From the NCBI GenBank assembly GCA_030159075.1, contig BROG01000045.1, positions 822,501 through 886,500 on the forward strand: 64,000 nt of DNA. The letters are read 5' to 3'. Origin of the DNA: Atrina japonica. Lineage: Eukaryota; Mollusca; Bivalvia; Pterioida; Pinnidae. Of the stretch, positions 63,962 through 64,000 are shown piece after piece; within the stretch, counting starts at the first letter, position 1; each line of letters starts with the position of its first letter. The position numbers were made by a program, and so were the translations under genes. The notes beneath the pieces were generated by a model. It made no database searches. It had not been told where the DNA came from and saw only the letters and a list, made by a program, of their open reading frames with translations.

Positions 63962-64000
63962 GAAGCCTCAGACAATGCGAGTAAACGGTGCTCGTGCATT

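Overview
The window looks like AT-rich nuclear DNA from an animal, most likely a bivalve mollusc. Genes are split into short coding exons with GT-AG introns, and the space between them is full of minisatellites, foldback elements and tRNA-headed SINEs. I infer the bivalve assignment from the repeat style and cannot test it. I see no prokaryotic, phage, plasmid or CRISPR features.

Three genes are recognisable. (1) On the minus strand, 16.59 to 7.48 kb, eight phase-matched exons encode a dynein regulatory complex subunit 10 / IQCD-like ciliary protein ending in an IQ motif and a poly-Lys tail. (2) On the plus strand, 29.67 to 37.28 kb, is the complete ribosomal protein gene RPL35A (eL33), 124 residues in four coding exons, with a probable TOP-type 5' UTR exon and four copies of a box C/D snoRNA-like element in intron 3. 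(3) On the minus strand, 59.22 to 45.73 kb, is a calpain-5-type cysteine protease with a C-terminal C2 domain. Ten of its twelve coding exons are intact and in phase. A fourth, unrecognised exon ends the window on the minus strand at 63.67-63.96 kb.

The unusual part is how the minisatellites relate to the genes. The 9.07-10.64 kb array inside the DRC10 gene is made of copies of the adjacent exon end plus its 5' splice site. The 32-bp satellite at 54.1-57.7 kb inside the calpain gene carries a sequence very like the 3' splice site and first codons of calpain exon 2. Pieces of that satellite lie inside calpain exons 3 and 4, so the expected protein can still be read in order but in fragments. 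This is either a real satellite invasion of a gene or a consensus/assembly artefact. Three further arrays (3.9-5.3, 16.7-20.4 and 31.8-32.7 kb) share a 51-bp period without sharing sequence.

Layout: 0-7.4 kb intergenic (SINE, tRNA-like relic, 51-bp satellite, small inverted-repeat elements); 7.5-16.6 kb DRC10; 16.7-20.6 kb satellite; 20.6-29.6 kb repeat-rich with no recognised exon; 29.6-37.3 kb RPL35A; 37.3-45.7 kb intergenic SINEs, MITEs and simple repeats; 45.7-59.2 kb calpain; 59.2-63.5 kb dispersed repeats, a 41-bp minisatellite and a 2.1-kb element with long inverted ends; 63.7-64 kb orphan exon.
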